DNA of 64,000 bases. Source: Streptomyces malaysiensis subsp. samsunensis. GTDB lineage: Bacteria > Actinomycetota > Actinomycetes > Streptomycetales > Streptomycetaceae. A program made the position numbers and the translations under genes. The notes below the pieces were generated by a model. That model saw only the letters and a list, made by a program, of their open reading frames with translations. It did not search any database and was not told where the DNA came from. Below are positions 53,336 to 62,900 of this stretch, in pieces; position 1 is the stretch's first letter, and the number at the start of each line of letters is the position of its first letter. The stretch is from assembly GCF_024519315.1 (NCBI RefSeq), contig NZ_JANIIC010000012.1, positions 121,922 through 185,921 on the forward strand, in the 5' to 3' direction.

Positions 53336-53782
53336 ATGCTCAACGCACTCGAGGTGTTCACCACCGTGGTCGTCGGCCTGATGGTGGGGGTGGAATTCTC
53401 CGTCGCCTTCGTCATCAACCGGATCCTCGACGCCCTCCCGGAGGACAGCGGCCAACTCGGCCGCGCCCACGGGGGCCGGATGCTCGGCGCCGTGATGCCG
53501 GTCTGGTACATCGGCTCACTCGTCCTCGTCGGCATCTGGGCTGTCGCCAGGTGGCACCACCACGGCACCGGCCTCGTCGTCACCGCCGGCGCGCTGCTGA
53601 TCCTCAGCGTGATCATGTCGATCCTGCTGCTCGTCCCGATCAACAACCGGGGCAAGACGTGGACCCCCGAGAACCGGCCTGAGGACTGGAAGGAGCAGAT
53701 GAACCGCTGGGACCGCTTCCACTACGCCCGCGTCGCCGTCATCATCGCCGCCTTCGCACTGCTGGTCTCCGCCCTCGCCTGA
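53336..53782 (+). CDS. DUF1772 (anthrone-oxygenase-like) membrane protein
   Basis: ATG at 53336 after TTGGAGGGGTCATC. 148 aa with four hydrophobic helices (near 8-28, 50-70, 80-100, 128-146). Conserved family points visible: E-F near residue 20, the N-R-I in loop one, P-I-N-N-R and the final W-D-R-F-H-Y-A-R. Some DUF1772 proteins oxidise anthrones; most are uncharacterised. The TetR partner and operators suggest induction by a lipophilic or aromatic compound. Confidence 0.88.
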   Translation: MLNALEVFTTVVVGLMVGVEFSVAFVINRILDALPEDSGQLGRAHGGRMLGAVMPVWYIGSLVLVGIWAVARWHHHGTGLVVTAGALLILSVIMSILLLVPINNRGKTWTPENRPEDWKEQMNRWDRFHYARVAVIIAAFALLVSALA

Positions 53783-53874
53783 GCCCGCGGGCCGCCTGCG
53801 CCTCCTCCTCGACCGCACCCTGGCCAACAGCCGAGGCTCCGGCTCGGAGCGCACACCCGACGACAGCGCGCACG

Positions 53875-55164
53875 TCACGCGGCGGGGTCCGCGCTCTTAT
53901 GGTCTCCGGCCGGCCCTTCGTCTGTCGGCACGGCGGCCAGGGCCGGGCCGGCCAGACCAGGTGCCAGGAGCAGGACGGCAGCACCGACGAGCCACGGGGC
54001 GCGCAGGCCGAAGTGGTCGACCAGCATGGCCCCCAGCACCGCGCCGATGGGGGCCGTGCCCGCCGACAACAGCCGGAAGACACTCATCACCCGCCCCTGG
54101 AAGTGTCGCGGGATGACGCTCTGGCGCAGTGAGAGGGTGACCACGGTCCACGTGGTGCCGCCGAATCCGACCAGGGCGAGCATCGCGGCCGTCACGACGA
54201 CGTTCCCGGTCAAACCGATGGCCAGGCTCGCCACCGCGGGGACCCACAGCGACAGGAGCAGCAACGGGCGGTGGCGTAACCGGCGGCGAGCGGACCCGGC
54301 GGCCAGGCCCGCCGCCGCTCCGCCGGCCGCGGAGGCCCACATGAGCAGGCCGTATCCCACCTCGCCGGTGTGCAGGACCTCCACGGTGAAGAGCGCGAAG
54401 GTGGCGAAGCAGCCCGTGATGACGGTATTGATCACTCCCCCGACGGCGGCGAGCGACCGGCAGGCCGGGTCGGCGGCGAGCCACCGGAGGCCCTCACGGA
54501 TCTCGCGCCGGAGCGTGGACGCCGCCCTGGCGACCTCGCCCGTCGCCCGGCCTCCCCTCGCCCGGCCTCCCCTGAGCGACAGGAGCACCAGGAAGGCGAG
54601 GGCGAAGGTGAGCGCGTCGAGCAGGAACGGCAGACCGGGCGAGACGACGAAGACCACTCCGGCCAGCGGGACGGCGATCAGCTGCCCGGTGACGATCTCG
54701 GCTCCGACCAGACGTCCGTTGGCGGTTGGCAGCGCGTCCGCGGGGACCAACTGGGGCAGCAGCGCGGTCGCCGCGTTCTCGGCGAAGGTCTGACAGCAGC
54801 CGAGGGCGAACGCCAGGGCGTAGACGGTCGGCAGCTGAAGACCACCCGCCGTCGCGGCCACGGCCAGCACGGCCGCCAGCAGGCACTGAAGAGCAGCGCT
54901 GACCGTCATCACCAGCCGTCGGTCCAGCCGGTCGACCAGGGCACCGGCGGGAAGAGAGACAAGCAGCCAGGGAAGGGCTTGCGCGACGGCCATGCCGGCG
55001 AACGCGGTGGGATCCGGGGCCACGCCGGCGATGAGCAGCGGTAAGGCGGTGAGGTGCAGACCGTCGCCCAGCCGTGAGACCGCCGTCGCGGCCACCAGCT
55101 TTCGGAACCCGCCCGGGTCGACGGTCCGCACGCTGTCGTCGGAACAGCGGGCCCGCCGCCTCAC
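53875..55164 (-). CDS. MFS exporter at the end of the polyketide operon
   Basis: GTG at 55164 overlaps the stop of the 110-aa gene (GTGA), giving 429 aa; GTG at 55131 is an alternative. About twelve hydrophobic helices, with the MFS loop motifs D-R-L-D-R-R-L-V near residue 77 and F-Q-G-R-V-M-S-V near 345. Similar to MFS_3-type drug and macrolide exporters. By overlap it belongs to the polyketide operon and likely exports its product or gives self-resistance. Confidence 0.88.
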   Translation of the reverse strand: MRRRARCSDDSVRTVDPGGFRKLVAATAVSRLGDGLHLTALPLLIAGVAPDPTAFAGMAVAQALPWLLVSLPAGALVDRLDRRLVMTVSAALQCLLAAVLAVAATAGGLQLPTVYALAFALGCCQTFAENAATALLPQLVPADALPTANGRLVGAEIVTGQLIAVPLAGVVFVVSPGLPFLLDALTFALAFLVLLSLRGGRARGGRATGEVARAASTLRREIREGLRWLAADPACRSLAAVGGVINTVITGCFATFALFTVEVLHTGEVGYGLLMWASAAGGAAAGLAAGSARRRLRHRPLLLLSLWVPAVASLAIGLTGNVVVTAAMLALVGFGGTTWTVVTLSLRQSVIPRHFQGRVMSVFRLLSAGTAPIGAVLGAMLVDHFGLRAPWLVGAAVLLLAPGLAGPALAAVPTDEGPAGDHKSADPAA

Positions 55165-55493
55165 TCCGCCGGACCGAGCCCACCGCGCAGGGCGGGGTGG
55201 GCACCGCGCCCATCGAGCTCCTCGCGTGCGCGCCGCCATTCATCGAGCGCGTCCCGGACGAAGGCGCGCACGGCCGGCAGTCCGCCGTTGTCCTCGGCCC
55301 AGGCGTCAATGGCCCGCTGCTCGAACCGCCATTCGCCATCGACCAGCACGGCGGGCAGTGCGCGCAGCATGATCAGCCAGTAGATCTCCTCCGCCGACAG
55401 GTCCCAGTACTCCCGGAGACCGGCAAAGGGCATCAACCCGGCGGTGGCCTCCAGGAGTTGGCTGTGGCTCAGCTGGTGCCACGGTGTCGTCAC
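55161..55493 (-). CDS. 110-aa protein of unknown function in the polyketide operon
   Basis: ATG at 55493 after GGGAGCACATC, 28 bases after the methyltransferase stop. Mostly helical: Q-L-S-H-S-Q-L-L-E-A-T-A-G-L, R-E-Y-W-D-L-S-A-E-E-I-Y-W-L-I, F-E-Q-R-A-I-D-A-W-A-E-D, and a charged R-D-A-L-D-E-W-R-R-A-R-E-E. No signal, no cysteines, no motif I can name. The tight spacing and overlap with the exporter indicate a role in the pathway or in resistance. Confidence 0.75.
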   Translation of the reverse strand: MTTPWHQLSHSQLLEATAGLMPFAGLREYWDLSAEEIYWLIMLRALPAVLVDGEWRFEQRAIDAWAEDNGGLPAVRAFVRDALDEWRRAREELDGRGAHPALRGGLGPAE

Positions 55494-55520
55494 GATGTGC
55501 TCCCTTCGGGTCCGTAGCGC

Positions 55521-57842
55521 TCAGCGGGTGCCCACGTGCAGGCCGTGGAAGAACGGCAGATCCGTGAAGCGCTCATATCCGCCGAAGCCCGCTTCACGGA
55601 TCCAGGACTCGTACTCGGCCCAGCTGTACAGGCGACCCTGCCCCGAGGCGATGGTCAGGAAGTACGGTGCCGCCAGCATGGTCGTGGCCGGTCCGTCCTT
55701 GGCGTCGTTCTGCATCATGTTGAGTACGGCGACCTTCCCTCCCTCGGGCAGGCAGTCGTACGCCTTGCGCAGCAGCCCCACGCTCGTGTCCGGGGGGAAG
55801 ATGTTGAGCAGGTGGGAGAAGAGCACCCCGTCGAGGTCCTCCGGGAAGGGGTCGGAGAACATGTCACCGCTGTGGGTACGGACACGGTCCCGCAAACCGG
55901 CCCGCGCGATGTTCTCCTCCGCCATCTTCGTCACGCTGGGGAGGTCGAACACCGTCACCGAGAGTCCGGGGTGGCTGCGGACCAGGGCGATGGCGTTGGT
56001 GCCGTCGCCGCCTCCGATGTCCGCCACGTGGTGTAACCCCCTGAGCGCCCCGCAGCTGCCCAGGGCCTCGTTGGCCAGCGAGGAGAGGCCGCTCATCGCG
56101 TCCTGGAAGACCGCCCGCAGATCCGGGTGGTCGGCCAGCCTCTCATAGAGCGTCTCCCCCGGACCCGGGAAGTGCCGCAGCCCGACGCTGCTGCCGCTGC
56201 GCAGGGCCGCGGTGAAGTCACGCATCCCCGGGTAGACGATGTGGTGCTGCCAGCCGAGCATCGGGACGAAGGAACCCGGTTTGCCGGGCACCAGGCGGGC
56301 TTCGGCGAGCGGTGCGTTCCGCAGGCGGCCGTCGTGGACCTCCACCAGACCGACCCCGCGCAGGGCTCCGAGCAGGACTTCCATCGGATCGGGCTCGATA
56401 CCGAGGGCCTTGGCGGTCTCCTCGACAGGGGCGTCGGGGTGGGCGGACAGATGGCCGAACAGACCGAGTTCATGCCCGGCCCACAGCGCCTGGAACGCCA
56501 CATGGCCCTGCATCAGCAGGCCGAGCCTGTCCTCGGTCAGTTCGGTGGTCGTCGTGGTGTGCATCTCGTGCGTCCTCTCATGGGGTGTGAAGGAGTCGGT
56601 GCCCGCTCGGCCCGGCCCGACGGATGTGTAGCGGATGGGCAGTCGGGCCGGCCCGCGCATGGCCAGCGTCGGACGGTAGGTGAGCCGGGCTTCCAGCCGT
56701 TCGGCCCCACGCACCCGCCGTGCGAACTCCCGCAGCGCGATCTCACCCTCGCTGCGTGCCAGGGCCGCACCGAGGCATGCGTGCAGGCCGAGCCCGAAGC
56801 CGAGGTGGCGGTTGTTCCGGCGGTCGAGGTCGAAGACGTCCGGGGAGTCGAAGCGCCTCGGGTCGCGGTTGGCGGCGGCCAGCAGCAGTACCAAGGTGGC
56901 CCCGCGTGGCACCACCCGCCCGGCGATCTCGATGTCGGACAGCGCCACCCGGGTGCGGAAGTGCAGTGGGGGATCGAACCGCAGCACCTCCTCCACCATG
57001 GCCTTGGCCGCCCCCGGCCGGTCGGCGACCCGCTGCCGCAACCCGGGGTCGCCGAGCAGAAGCAGCACACCGTTGGCGATCAGGTTGACGGTCGTCTCGT
57101 GACCGGCCACGAGCAACAGCGCGCAGATGGAGGCCACTTCCTCGGTATCGGCCGCGCCCTGGTCGGCCAGGGCGACGAGTTGCGAGATGACATCGCCGCT
57201 CGGAGCCGCGCGGCGGGCGGGAATCAGCTCGTGGAAGTAGTCCAGTATCGAGGCGCGGGCACGGGTCCCCTCCGCGCGGGCCGCGGCGTCGAGGTTGAAC
57301 GCCTGGTCCATGTTCCGTGCCATCGCCCCCGACCAGCGGCCCAGCCGGGGAAAGTCCTCCTGCGGCAGACCGAGGAGTTCGCAGATGATGCGCACGGGCA
57401 GGGGAAACGCGAAGTCGGCGACGACATCCATGGACTCCCGCTCGCCGGCGGCATCGAGCAGCTCGGCCACAATCCGCTCGATACGCTCCGGCAACCCGGC
57501 GAAGGCGGGAATCAGGCAGGTGTGGGCCAGCCGGCGCAGCCGCGTATGTGCGGGCGGGTCCAGCAGCATGAAGGGGGCCTTCGCCAGCAGCGCGGCATCC
57601 TCGCCGCTGAGCTCGCCCCGGCCGCGCATCCGGTGGAACATGGTCGACCCGGTCTCGTCACTGCTGCACCGGGCGTCGCGCAGCAAGGCGTGGCATTCGG
57701 CGTAGCCGCTGACGAGGTGGACACCGGAGGGGTCCTCGACGACGGGCTCGCCACGGCGGTGCATCCGCTCGTACAGCGGGTAGGGGTGGGCGATCGAGGT
57801 GGGGGACATGAGGTCCCTCAACGACACGGCGGCGTCAGTCAT
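55521..57842 (-). CDS. Cytochrome P450 fused in frame to an O-methyltransferase
   Basis: ATG at 57842, overlapping the previous gene by eight bases. 773 aa in one frame. Residues 1-410: P450 with the oxygen-activation motif A-G-H-E-T-T near 242, E-E-V-L-R-F (ExxR) near 285 and the haem loop F-G-L-G-L-H-A-C-L-G near 350. Residues 427-773: class I SAM methyltransferase with a winged-helix dimerisation part (V-E-E-T-A-K-A-L-G-I) and V-A-D-I-G-G-G-D-G-T-N near 603. The linker is only about 20 residues. An ATG at 56564 begins the methyltransferase and has AGAGGA nine bases ahead, so a separate methyltransferase could also be made. Expected to hydroxylate and then O-methylate the polyketide product. 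Confidence 0.85.
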   Translation of the reverse strand: MTDAAVSLRDLMSPTSIAHPYPLYERMHRRGEPVVEDPSGVHLVSGYAECHALLRDARCSSDETGSTMFHRMRGRGELSGEDAALLAKAPFMLLDPPAHTRLRRLAHTCLIPAFAGLPERIERIVAELLDAAGERESMDVVADFAFPLPVRIICELLGLPQEDFPRLGRWSGAMARNMDQAFNLDAAARAEGTRARASILDYFHELIPARRAAPSGDVISQLVALADQGAADTEEVASICALLLVAGHETTVNLIANGVLLLLGDPGLRQRVADRPGAAKAMVEEVLRFDPPLHFRTRVALSDIEIAGRVVPRGATLVLLLAAANRDPRRFDSPDVFDLDRRNNRHLGFGLGLHACLGAALARSEGEIALREFARRVRGAERLEARLTYRPTLAMRGPARLPIRYTSVGPGRAGTDSFTPHERTHEMHTTTTTELTEDRLGLLMQGHVAFQALWAGHELGLFGHLSAHPDAPVEETAKALGIEPDPMEVLLGALRGVGLVEVHDGRLRNAPLAEARLVPGKPGSFVPMLGWQHHIVYPGMRDFTAALRSGSSVGLRHFPGPGETLYERLADHPDLRAVFQDAMSGLSSLANEALGSCGALRGLHHVADIGGGDGTNAIALVRSHPGLSVTVFDLPSVTKMAEENIARAGLRDRVRTHSGDMFSDPFPEDLDGVLFSHLLNIFPPDTSVGLLRKAYDCLPEGGKVAVLNMMQNDAKDGPATTMLAAPYFLTIASGQGRLYSWAEYESWIREAGFGGYERFTDLPFFHGLHVGTR

Positions 57843-58443
57843 GGTCGTCAGCTCCTGGTGTCGACGCCCGCACCGCCGGATCCAGGTGGTCCGCGAGCGC
57901 GGACGCGAGCACGTGGTAGAGGCGTGGCGGCGGATCGGTCATGTAGTAGTCGAAATCGCCCGGCTGCACCTGGTCGTAGGCCAACGACACCCCCGGCACC
58001 TGCCGCAGCAGCGCTCCGAAGCCCTCGAGGTGACGGGCGATGTCGGGCTTGGCCTCGAACAACAGGTGGGGTCGTCCGCGGGCGAGGGACCATCGGGCGG
58101 CCGCGTGCATGACCAGGGTCGCGCCGAACGGCACCGTGGAGATCCAGCGGGTGATCTGGGCCGAGGTGGCGGGCGTGTAGCCGGGTGCCACGTCCACGCC
58201 GTCACAGCCGTATACGCGGTGCAGTTCCGGGGGTGCGTCGGCGCGGCCGAGATCGACGCCCACGGTGGCCACGATCTCCCGGTCGCTCTCGGCGTACCAC
58301 AGCGCTTCCGGTTCGCCGGGAGATGTGTTGTAGACACGCAGGTACTCGCCGCGGACGAAGTCCATCACCCGGGAGCGGTCGGCCGGTTCGGTGGCGAGGG
58401 CGACGGTCAGCGCGGGTCCGCCTCCGGAAGGGGCACGGCTCAT
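57835..58443 (-). CDS. GNAT-like protein in the polyketide operon
   Basis: ATG at 58443 overlaps the flavoprotein stop (ATGA). 202 aa. I see the N-terminal F-V-R-G-E-Y-L-R-V-Y, then A-L-W-Y-A-E-S-D-R-E-I-V-A-T-V-G-V-D, R-V-Y-G-C-D-G-V and a helix A-A-A-R-W-S-L-A-R-G-R-P-H-L-L-F. The strand-helix order is reminiscent of acyltransferases of the GNAT or acyl-homoserine-lactone-synthase-like fold, but no textbook acetyl-CoA loop is visible, so the assignment is weak. It could transfer the finished acyl chain from the ACP to an amine or alcohol. Confidence 0.55.
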   Translation of the reverse strand: MSRAPSGGGPALTVALATEPADRSRVMDFVRGEYLRVYNTSPGEPEALWYAESDREIVATVGVDLGRADAPPELHRVYGCDGVDVAPGYTPATSAQITRWISTVPFGATLVMHAAARWSLARGRPHLLFEAKPDIARHLEGFGALLRQVPGVSLAYDQVQPGDFDYYMTDPPPRLYHVLASALADHLDPAVRASTPGADDHD

Positions 58444-59981
58444 GAGGGGGGACCTCCGATTCCATACCGTCGGGGTGCGATGACGCCTCGCGGATCCAGC
58501 GCCTTCTTGAGCAGATCCAGCGTCTCGGCCTTCCCTTGGTCGGCGTACCGGGTGCGGCAGGTGTCGATGGCGTTCTTCCGGTAGGGCCGTGCGCCGATGC
58601 CCTCCAGCGCCTCCACCAGGTGGCCGTAGCACTGGTGGGCGCGTGCCACATCGTCCTGGCGGTGTTTGTCGAAGGTGAGGCCGAGGACGCCCACGATGCG
58701 GTCCGGCGTGGCGAGGATGAAGCTGGCGGAGAAGGCGAAGCCATGCTCCCGGTAGACCGGTTCGGCGGCGCGAACCAGGTCGCGTACGGCCGCGCCGTCC
58801 GCGGCGACGGTGGGTGAGCACCAGATCAGTCCCAGACGCTCCCACCCCAGGTCACGGCTGATGTGGTCGAAGGCGGCGTCGGACGGTACGCCGCGCATGA
58901 GGTCATGGATGTCCTGATGGTTCTCCAGGAACTGACGCAGTGCGTCGGCCCGCGTGGTGAGGGCCCGGAGGGGGCCGAGCGGCAGCCGGGCGAGCCCGTC
59001 CAGCGTGTGGGCCAGCCGTCGGCGGCGGGAGAGCGAGGCGTCGGTGAAGTACTGGACCTGGCCGATGGTGCGCAGCGCCGCCGTGATCCGCCGGCGCTGA
59101 GCGGTGAGCTGCCGGCGGGAGCCGTAGAGGGCGCCGTACGCGCTCCACGCGGCGGGCGGGCGGTAGGCCGTGGCGTCGCGCGACTTGGCGGCCCCGATGG
59201 CCCGGAGCGGGTTGGAGATATGCGTCAGACACCCCAGCTGCCCGTGCACCTTGAGCCGTACCAGGGCGTCCACGAACCGCTCGAGGTGCTGGTCGTGCGG
59301 CACCTCGACGCGGATCGACGCGTATGCCTCCGGCATCGGGACCAGTTCGACGCGGGCGCAGGTGACGATGCCGAAGTTGGACTGCACGAACAGCCCGCTC
59401 AGATCGGGGCCGACGCCGGGAAAGGTACCGGTGCGCAGCAAGGTGCCGGTGCCCAGGACGACTTCCAGGTCGGACAAGGTGTTCCGGTGGTTCCCCCGCT
59501 CCGTGTAGCCGAGTCCGCCTTCCAGCGCGTTTCCCAGGATGCTGGCACCGGTGGCCGCACCGGTCATGTCGGCGAAGAAGGGCGCGCCGAGCTCCTCAAG
59601 GCGTGTCGCCAGGCCGAGTTGGGTCACACCGGGCTCGACCTCGGCATAGCCGTGGTCGATGTCGACGGACCGGACGCGGGACAGCCGGCTCAGGTCGACG
59701 AGCAGTTGTCCGTCGCCGGAGGGCAGGCGGGTGCCGTTGCCCACGTTCATCCCGCGGCTGATGGGGTACAGCGGCTGGCGGTGCGCGTTGGCCGCGTGTA
59801 CCACCTCCTGGACCTCGGCGACGCTTCCGGGCCGGACGATGCCGACCATGGTCCGCTTCATGCCGAGCGTGTTGTCCAGACCGGCCTCGATCTCGTCGGG
59901 GGCGGTGGTGAGGTGCTCCTCCCCCACGATGCGGGCGAGGCGCTGGAAGAGGTCGGTTTCCGTATCGGTCGATGACGTCAT
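58440..59981 (-). CDS. FAD-linked oxidase of the p-cresol methylhydroxylase/vanillyl-alcohol oxidase type
   Basis: ATG at 59981 overlaps the PKS stop (ATGA). 513 aa. FAD-binding PCMH-type domain (about 30-240): V-G-I-V-R-P-G-S-V-A-E-V-Q-E, P-L-Y-P-I-S-R-G-M-N-V-G-N-G, L-V-D-L-S-R-L, E-V-E-P-G-V-T-Q-L, G-N-A-L-E-G-G-L-G-Y-T. C-terminal oxidase domain follows to D-P-R-G-V-I-A-P-R-R-Y. Resembles enzymes that oxidise para-alkyl phenols via a quinone methide. In this operon an oxidation of a phenolic polyketide side chain, or oxidative cyclisation as in other PKS-linked members, is plausible. Confidence 0.85.
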   Translation of the reverse strand: MTSSTDTETDLFQRLARIVGEEHLTTAPDEIEAGLDNTLGMKRTMVGIVRPGSVAEVQEVVHAANAHRQPLYPISRGMNVGNGTRLPSGDGQLLVDLSRLSRVRSVDIDHGYAEVEPGVTQLGLATRLEELGAPFFADMTGAATGASILGNALEGGLGYTERGNHRNTLSDLEVVLGTGTLLRTGTFPGVGPDLSGLFVQSNFGIVTCARVELVPMPEAYASIRVEVPHDQHLERFVDALVRLKVHGQLGCLTHISNPLRAIGAAKSRDATAYRPPAAWSAYGALYGSRRQLTAQRRRITAALRTIGQVQYFTDASLSRRRRLAHTLDGLARLPLGPLRALTTRADALRQFLENHQDIHDLMRGVPSDAAFDHISRDLGWERLGLIWCSPTVAADGAAVRDLVRAAEPVYREHGFAFSASFILATPDRIVGVLGLTFDKHRQDDVARAHQCYGHLVEALEGIGARPYRKNAIDTCRTRYADQGKAETLDLLKKALDPRGVIAPRRYGIGGPPS

Positions 59982-62900
59982 TGGTTCGTCCCCTCGTTGC
60001 TGCTCCGCGCCGGGAGGCCGCACAGATACGCGGTGAGCCGCCCGACGGTGGGGTGGTCGTAGATGAGGGTGACCGGCAGCGGCACGCCGAGGGTGTCGCT
60101 GAGCCGACCGCGCAGTTCCATGCCCAGCAGCGAGTCGATGCCCAGGTCCGCGAGCGCGGTGTCGTCGTCCTCGTTTCCCCCGGCCGGTGCGGGCCGTACG
60201 GCGTCGGTGGCGGATGAGCCCATCAGCTCCGCCAGGTGCTCACCCAGCATGTGCCGGATGAAGGGCCGCCGCTCGGTGGCGGGGATCGTGCTCCACTCGG
60301 TGCTCTCCTGCCGGGGCCCGGCCGTCAGGTCACGGGCTCGCGGCAGTCGCAGCGCCGCGGTCGCCGCGTCCCAGTCCACGCGGCCTACGGCGCTGTGGGC
60401 CCGCTCGCCGAGGAGCAGTGCCTCGAAGGCGGCCAGGCTCTCTCCGGTGCCACCTGCGGTCAGTCCGATGCGCCGCAGCTGGTCCCGTACCGGCGCGGAC
60501 AGCCTGGCGGCCATGCCCACGTCCCACGGTCCCCAGGCGATACTGGTCCCGGGCAGCCCTTGTGACCTTCGCAACTGGGCGAGGCCGTCCAGGAAGCCAT
60601 TGGCCACGGCATAGTTGGCCTGCCCGACCGTCCCCAGAAGCGCGGCCAGCGACGAGAAGCAGACGAAGAACTCCAGCGGATCGTCCCGGGTCGCCAGGTG
60701 CAGATTCCACGCACCGTCGGCCTTGGGGGCGAGGACGGCGGCGAAGCGCTGCCAGGTGAGCCGCTCGATCCCATCGTCGTCGAGCACACCCGCCGCGTGC
60801 ACCACACCGCGCAGCGGTGGCCCCTCGTCGCGCAGCTTGACCAGCAGCTCCCGGCACGCGTCGGGGTCCGAGACGTCGCAGGCGTAGGCGCGGACGCGCT
60901 TGTCCTCGGCGAGCGCCGCGCTCCCGTCCCCTTCGTGGCCGGGGCCGCTCCGGCCCACAAGCGCGACGCGCCCCGCTCCCCTGGCCAGCAGCGTCTCGGC
61001 GGTGAGCCTCCCGATGGCGCCGAACCCGCCGGTCACGAGGTAGGTGCCGTCGGGTGACAGGCGTGCCGCGGCGGGATCCGTCGGCTCCGGCGCCACGGCG
61101 ATCCGGGTGGCGTACGCGACGCCGGCGCGGACCACCACCTCGTCGTCCGGCCGGTCCAGGAGCAACTCCCGCACCAGCGCGTCGAGGTCACCGTCGTCGG
61201 CGATGTCGAAGCGCCTGCATCCGAGTTCCGGGCGTTCGTTGGCCACGACACGTCCCAGGGCCCACAGGGAAGCCGCCTCCGGGCGTACGGCGTCCTCCGG
61301 CCGGTGTGCGAGCGCCTGACGGGTGAGCAACGCCAGCCGGTGGCCCTCTGCCGACCCGGTAAGGCGGTGAACGGCCTCGACGACGTCCCGCACCGTGTCA
61401 TGGCGCCCGCGGCCGGGTTCCGGACCGGGAACCCCGGCGTCCAGGCACACCACGTCCCAGGAGCCGTGCGGCAGGGACGTGGGCAGCGCGGGCTCCACCC
61501 GGCAGTCCTGGCCTCGGGAGCGCAGCAGATCCGCCAGCCGGCCGGCCCGCTCCGGCTCGCCGCCCACCAGCAGCCAGCGGCGCGCGGCGGCCGATGGCTC
61601 GGCCTGGTCGAGACGGCGGAAACCGGTGTGGTACGTCCGCAGGAGTGGCTCAGCGGGCCGTCCGGCTCCGGCGGGCGAACGCTCCCCGGCGTCCCGCCCG
61701 CCCAGGAGCGTGGCCGCGGGAGCGGGCCTGAGACAGACCCCCTCCAGCCGCAGAACGGGAGCGCCACCGGCCCGCCGGAGGGTGATGTCGCCACGTCCGT
61801 CGGACGCTCCGGCCGGGCCGTGGTGTGCGACCGCGTGTGCCCACAGCTCGCCGCCCGGTACGTCGTAGGACACCACCCGCTCCACCGCCACCGGCACCAT
61901 GGCCTGGCCGGGTTCCGCCGCTCCGAACGCTTCCGGCAGGGCGAACACCAGAAGCTGGAGGAGCGAGTCCAGCAGGCCGGGGTGGCAGCGGTAGTCGGCC
62001 AGGTGATCGGCCGGTTCATCGGGCCGGATCAGCGCCAGGGCCTCACCGGGTGCGCGCCAGACCCGCCGGATCCACCGGAAGTCCCGGCCGTAGGTCAGGG
62101 CGTGCTGCGCGAACCGGGTGTAGAAGGAGGAGTCGTCGACCACCTCCGGACAGCGGTTCCGGATCTCCTGTGACGGGTCGGCGAAGTCCGCCGCCGGGCC
62201 CGCGGCTCGCAACCGGCACCGGGCGTGCAGTGTCCAGTCCTCGGCCTCCCGTCCGGTGGTGCCGCGGGCGTCGCTGCTCGCGACCCGGACCGACCATGCC
62301 CGCTCGTGGTCGGGGTCCGGTGTGACCACGGTGTGGGTGCGCCGCAGGTCCCCCTCCCTCAGGGACATCGCCTGTGTGAATTCCACTCGTTCGGCGGCCA
62401 CGGGGCCGGTGTGCAGGATGCGTACACCGGCGGCGAGAGCGCGGGCGATGTGGACCGCGCCCGGCACCACGACGGTGTCGTAGACCAGGTGGCCGGCCAG
62501 CAGAGCCGGTGCGGTGGCGCTGTGTTCGACCGCGAAGACGGTGGTGCCGGTGAGCGGAGACGGGCCGCCCGTGCCCACCAGGGCGTCGTCTCCGGCCGAC
62601 TCCCCCGCCCCATGGCCGTTCGCCGGAGCGACCGGTGCCGGCCGGGGGATCCAGTGCCGTCGGCGTTCATACGGATAGCCGGGCAGGGACACCTTGGAGG
62701 GCCGCCGCTCGCGGTGTACGGCCTCCCAGTCGAGGGGCAGTCCATGGGTGTGCAAGGCGGCCGCGCTCATGAGCAGCTGACGGGGGGCCTGATGTTTCGG
62801 ATGGAGCGAGGGAAGCCAGCACTTCACCGACGCCCCTGGCAGACACCCCCTGGTGAGCTGGAGCAGCGTGGGCGCCGGTCCTATCTCCGCCAGGTGGTCG

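Noticed and set aside
56127..58112. A 661-codon plus-strand frame opposite the P450-methyltransferase gene
   Set aside because: Antisense shadow of strongly biased codons; the opposite strand has clear P450 and methyltransferase motifs.
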